Origin: Nitrospirillum amazonense
GTDB taxonomy: Bacteria; Pseudomonadota; Alphaproteobacteria; Azospirillales; Azospirillaceae
Direction: 5' to 3'
NCBI RefSeq assembly: GCF_007828045.1
Contig: NZ_VITN01000022.1
Span: 52,060-116,059 of the forward strand
DNA: 64,000 bases
Made by a program: the position numbers and the translations under genes. A model generated the notes under the pieces. That model had not been told where the DNA came from and searched no databases. It saw only the letters and a program-made list of their open reading frames with translations. Below, piece by piece: positions 63,532 through 64,000 of this stretch. Each line of letters starts with the position of its first letter. Within the stretch, counting starts at the first letter, position 1.

Positions 63532-64000
63532 TCATCCGGCACCGATGACGCGGGCCTGGAGTAGGTCGAGCTTCCCGCGTCCATACATCTGGCGTTTGAC
63601 GAGTTTGAGCTTGGTGATCTGGCCTTCGGTTTGCCCATCGGACCAAGGCGACGTAATGGCGGCGGCAACGGCTGCGCGGTCCTTGTTGATGCCGTTGGCG
63701 AATGACGCCACCAGACTGCCTTTGGCCCGGTCCAGCCAAGGTTCAAGGTCGCTGAGGGATTTGCGTCGGATCATGCCCTGGAAATCGGCAATAATGTTCC
63801 TGGTATCGACCAAGGTGGGGACGCCCCCTTCGATCGCGGCGATGACGACGGTTTCCGCCTTGGTCAGGTCATCCCTCCCCAAGGTCATGAGGATCGTGCC
63901 CCACCGCGTGGTGTAACAGGGGCCTGGCCATCGGGCTCTCCGGCGGGTTTGGCCGGGAGGATCATGCAGCGGCAGTTGGCAACATGATGGTGTGATCATC
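63532..64000 (-). mobile_element. ISL3-family transposase, C-terminal part, cut by window end
   Basis: The minus strand reads in from the right edge and ends at 63532. LEPWLDRAKGSLVASFANGINKDRAAVAAAITSPWSDGQTEGQITKLKLVKRQMYGRGKLDLLQARVI is the conserved C-terminal region of ISL3-family DDE transposases, with the catalytic Glu in GQTEGQ. About 155 codons are visible. The rest of the gene and any left inverted repeat lie outside the window, so whether the element is intact cannot be told. Confidence 0.85.

Overview
The window is GC-rich (visibly high GC, strong G/C third-position bias) and reads as an alphaproteobacterial chromosome, most likely Rhodospirillales/Azospirillaceae (Azospirillum/Nitrospirillum-like). 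The evidence is a DUF2155 protein next to an MlaD-type protein and an NDUFA12-like complex I factor, a B12-dependent class II ribonucleotide reductase (NrdJ), and a red-type (form IC) RuBisCO operon with cbbX. The genus is inferred, not proven.

Layout. 1-14.2 kb is core chromosome: a DsbA-like thiol oxidoreductase, aroQ, accB-accC, a DUF2339 membrane protein, aat, the DUF2155/mlaD pair, an NDUFA12-like protein, an MprF-like membrane protein, then nrdJ behind a ~500-base structured leader. 14.3-22.6 kb is an accessory region. It holds a metallophosphoesterase, then a leftward block (15.5-20.9 kb) of an unknown protein, a soluble M48-like metallopeptidase, a dCTP-deaminase homologue, an ASCH-domain protein, a PIN-GNAT-PUA-like fusion and a P-loop kinase, interrupted by an IS21 istB remnant. 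Decayed coding fragments, a small membrane protein and a lipoprotein follow. 22.9-32 kb is a Tn7-like transposon core (tnsA, tnsB, tnsC, tniQ) led by a soluble FtsH-like AAA+ zinc protease.

32.1-34.0 kb carries three tandem secreted paralogues plus a small ORF. 34.1-44.1 kb is a complete Calvin-cycle cluster, cbbR divergent from cbbFPTALSX-rpe, with a ~105-base repeated, apparently structured element in the spacers before cbbA and before cbbL. 44.2-51.1 kb holds a patatin-like lipase, a stomatin/NfeD pair, an AraC-type regulator, two small membrane proteins and a PhoD phosphatase. 51.4-59.0 kb is a nucleoside uptake and salvage cluster (BMP-type binding protein, ABC ATPase, two permeases, 2',3'-cyclic phosphodiesterase, deoxyribosyltransferase) with a RutR-like operator upstream. 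59.0-61.1 kb holds a small unknown gene and glutaryl-CoA dehydrogenase.

61.4-63.5 kb has three tandem SCPU-like secreted proteins. Each has its own sigma-54 (-24/-12) promoter, an upstream IHF-like site and a conserved hairpin near the predicted 5' end of its mRNA. The window ends in a partial ISL3-family transposase.

Most notable are the protease-led Tn7-like element, the 15.5-20.9 kb block that looks like an undescribed defence or stress system, the repeated RNA-like element in the cbb operon, and the sigma-54/IHF triplet. No tRNA, rRNA or CRISPR array was found.
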